From Desulfobacca sp. (GTDB lineage Bacteria > Desulfobacterota > Desulfobaccia > Desulfobaccales > Desulfobaccaceae), in contig DYEV01000008.1 in the NCBI GenBank assembly GCA_020725545.1, forward strand, positions 167,930 to 231,929: a DNA stretch of 64,000 nucleotides, written 5' to 3'. A program made the position numbers and the translations under genes. Under the pieces are notes generated by a model. It searched no databases, was not told the origin of the DNA, and saw nothing but the letters and a program-made list of their open reading frames with translations. Each line of letters starts with the position of its first letter. The stretch's first letter is position 1. Shown here piece by piece: positions 62,684-64,000 of this stretch.

Positions 62684-62863
62684 TCAGTGGCACAGGACGC
62701 TCTGCCGGGCCTGGTTGATCTCCCGGATGACGGCGGTGGCGGCACCGCCATTGGGGGACAAATAGACCTCCCAGCTGGCCTCCGGGGCAAACTTCCCGGC
62801 CAGGGCCGGAGCGGGGAGGATCAAGACAACAACCAAGAGGATGGCTGCCAGTCGCCGTCTCAT
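62684..62863 (-). pseudogene. Phospholipase-D-like protein, N-terminal fragment
   Basis: From ATG 62863 on the minus strand: a signal peptide (RRLAAILLVVVLILPAPALA) and SWEVYLSPNGGAATAVIREI, then NQARQSVLCH and stop. This is the start of an exported PLD-family nuclease (YFSPNGG-type motif), ending after 59 residues, before the HKD motif. The rest was lost. No partner gene is adjacent. Confidence 0.65.
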
Positions 62864-63261
62864 ACCGTCCTCTTGGGTTGCCGGGCGGACCGCCGAATCG
62901 GGCGATACCTGAATGATCACCCGGTGCAGGCAAGACACTGCCGCCGCTGCCCCTGGTCGCTCAGGCAGCCCTGCGATCGCCAGTCAGGCGAAAATTTGAT
63001 CACGAGCGGTCAAATGGGAATCTTAGCGATCATTGCTGCCCGAAGGAATACGCCTTGCCCTGCCAGAGAACTTGGGGATAGCCAACAAAGTGTTTGCCGT
63101 TGGAGGTGAGAGAGTCGCTTAAGGCAATGAAACACCAGCGAGGCAGTGGGCGCTGATCTGCGTCCAGGTGGCAACGTCGTCGTGGATGGCAAGGGCCTTG
63201 TGCTGTTTGGGCACCAGGCCCGCAGCCGTCCCCAGTATGCCCAATGTCCTGGCCTGAAGAT
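62864..63261. other. Region without a recognised gene
   Basis: About 400 bases between the PLD-like fragment and the IS21 end. A minus-strand frame of about 60 residues (AGLVPKQHKALAIHDDVATW) occurs around 63120-63250 but has no family signature that I recognise. This may be further decayed mobile or secreted-protein sequence. Confidence 0.4.
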
Positions 63262-63265
63262 CTAC

Positions 63266-63900
63266 ATTGAAAATTGACCCCCTCAGAGAAAAGCCGATCC
63301 AGCTCATGGTGTCGGAGGTGAGGAGGGTGATATCTATGGAAGAAGGGACGCCATTCAGGTTTTAAAGCGTCAGGGGGTAAAGAAAAAAGCCATTGCCCGA
63401 GAATTGGGGATTTCCAAGAAAACCGTGAAAAGATATTGGAAACGCCTATCACCCCCGATCTATCAACGGTCTCCGGCTGAGAAACTGTTGGACCCCTATG
63501 CCTTGCAGATCAATAAAATAGTTGGCCAGCAATTTATTGGCACTCGGATTTTTCAGGAACTAACGGGTATGGGCTATACGGGTTCGTTGACTACCCTTTA
63601 TCGCTATCTGCGTCAGTTTCAAGACGAAGCCGACAACAAAGCCACGATTCGTTTTGAGACTTTGCCGGGGAAGCAGATGCAATACGACTGGAAGGAATGG
63701 CAGTTCCGGTAGCCGGCCGGCCACTGAAGATTTACTTCCACCAGGCGATCCTGTCAGACAGCCGCTATAAGTTTGTGACCTTTTCTTTGGATATCAGCAC
63801 TCCCAGCATTATTCGGGTGTTAACTCAGGCCATGGTCTTTTTCCAGGGAGTACCTCTATCCCAAGTTTACCACGGCTAACAAAATAAAATAGTTATATCC
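63266..63900 (+). pseudogene. IS21-family istA with frameshifts (left end to mid-gene)
   Basis: The left part (63266-63335) has the ATTGAAAATTGACCCCC terminal motif and GGAGGTGAGGAGGGTGAT, matching the copy at 54801. ATG 63336 gives MEEG, then the frame must change to continue with DAIQVLKRQGVKKKAIAREL, GISKKTVKRYWKRL and GKQMQYDWKEWQ. A stop at 63710-63712 is bypassed in another frame by VAGRPLKIYFHQAILSDSRY and ISTPSIIRVLTQAMVFFQGV, ending at 63877-63879. So at least two frameshifts break it. No istB is visible before the window ends; the sequence after 63880 is not recognisable. Confidence 0.8.
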
Positions 63901-64000
63901 ATGCAATAGGTCATTTTGGGCGGTTTTATGGTCACTACATCTTGCTAAACTCTGAATCGTTTGGTTGTTAGCGGTTTGGGCGGCAAGTTTAGGGCCCGGT

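Noticed and set aside
63336..63879. Programmed frameshifting in istA
   Set aside because: IS21 istA is not known to need it. The shifts lie at two unrelated places, no slippery heptamer with a following hairpin was seen, and the copy lacks istB.

Overview
The window is about 64 kb of a GC-rich bacterial chromosome. The gene content fits an anaerobic Gram-negative member of the Desulfobacterota (former Deltaproteobacteria), perhaps close to Desulfobacca or Syntrophobacter. The reasons are the order ilvB-ilvN-x-ilvC-psd-pssA-leuA, the run gap-pgk-tpiA-secG-tRNA-Leu, a YedF selenium-metabolism protein, a molybdopterin oxidoreductase, an FmdB-type zinc ribbon, a GAF/PAS hybrid histidine kinase, and outer-membrane efflux and lipoprotein genes. 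The taxonomic guess is inference from gene order; no marker gene was compared.

Layout. 1-2.1 kb: end of a polysaccharide cluster with three overlapping glycosyltransferase genes (GT4 partial, GT2, WecG/TagA). 2.2-7.5 kb: a CPA2 antiporter, a HicB antitoxin with a frameshifted hicA, mpl (cell-wall recycling) and a serine beta-lactamase-like hydrolase. 7.9-10.4 kb: a periplasmic binding protein followed by an ion-transporter-superfamily permease. 10.4-16.6 kb: a repeat-rich gap, a solo molybdopterin oxidoreductase, a methyltransferase, a CDF-like transporter, an HD protein and YedF. 16.8-22.8 kb: purB, an ABC exporter pair, an LctP-type permease, a lipoprotein and a MerR regulator. 23.2-29.7 kb: a 962-residue hybrid histidine kinase, ilvE, a CBS protein, a core-MetE-like protein and an AhpD-like protein that lacks its CxxC. 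29.8-30.5 kb: tRNA-Ser(GCT) next to decayed integrase and IS66 remnants. 30.9-37.3 kb: Nudix hydrolase, a divergent KptA-like protein, a HExxH protein, FmdB, a helical protein, amidohydrolase, Mth938-like protein, a SPOUT methyltransferase and an M15 peptidase. 38-48.3 kb: a GAF protein, then the branched-chain amino acid and phospholipid operon, with a hendecad-repeat coiled-coil protein between ilvN and ilvC. 48.3-54.5 kb: small zinc and acidic proteins, a phosphoesterase, enoyl-CoA hydratase, then gap-pgk-tpiA-secG and tRNA-Leu(GAG). 54.8-56.9 kb: nested insertion-sequence remnants. 57.0-62.2 kb: a TetR-controlled tripartite ABC efflux operon. 62.2-64 kb: CHAT and phospholipase-D-like gene remnants and a broken IS21-family istA.

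How it works together. ilvBN and ilvC make branched-chain keto-acid precursors, leuA and leuC start leucine synthesis, and ilvE, about 12 kb upstream, performs the final transamination; leuD and leuB are not in the window. psd and pssA together make phosphatidylethanolamine. gap, pgk and tpiA form the central glycolytic/gluconeogenic block. The last operon links a CerR-like repressor to an inner-membrane ABC pump, a periplasmic adaptor and an outer-membrane channel.

Most of the window is ordinary housekeeping sequence. The parts most worth a second look are: the hendecad protein inside the ilv operon; the KptA-like protein that has lost three of four expected catalytic residues; the hicBA module exactly 600 bp from a 90%-identical copy of the mpl 3' end; the binding protein plus permease pair without an ATPase; a low-complexity insertion flanked by a 38-bp duplication inside a transposase remnant; and the nested insertion-sequence graveyard beside tRNA-Leu. 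No CRISPR array, rRNA or intact prophage was seen.
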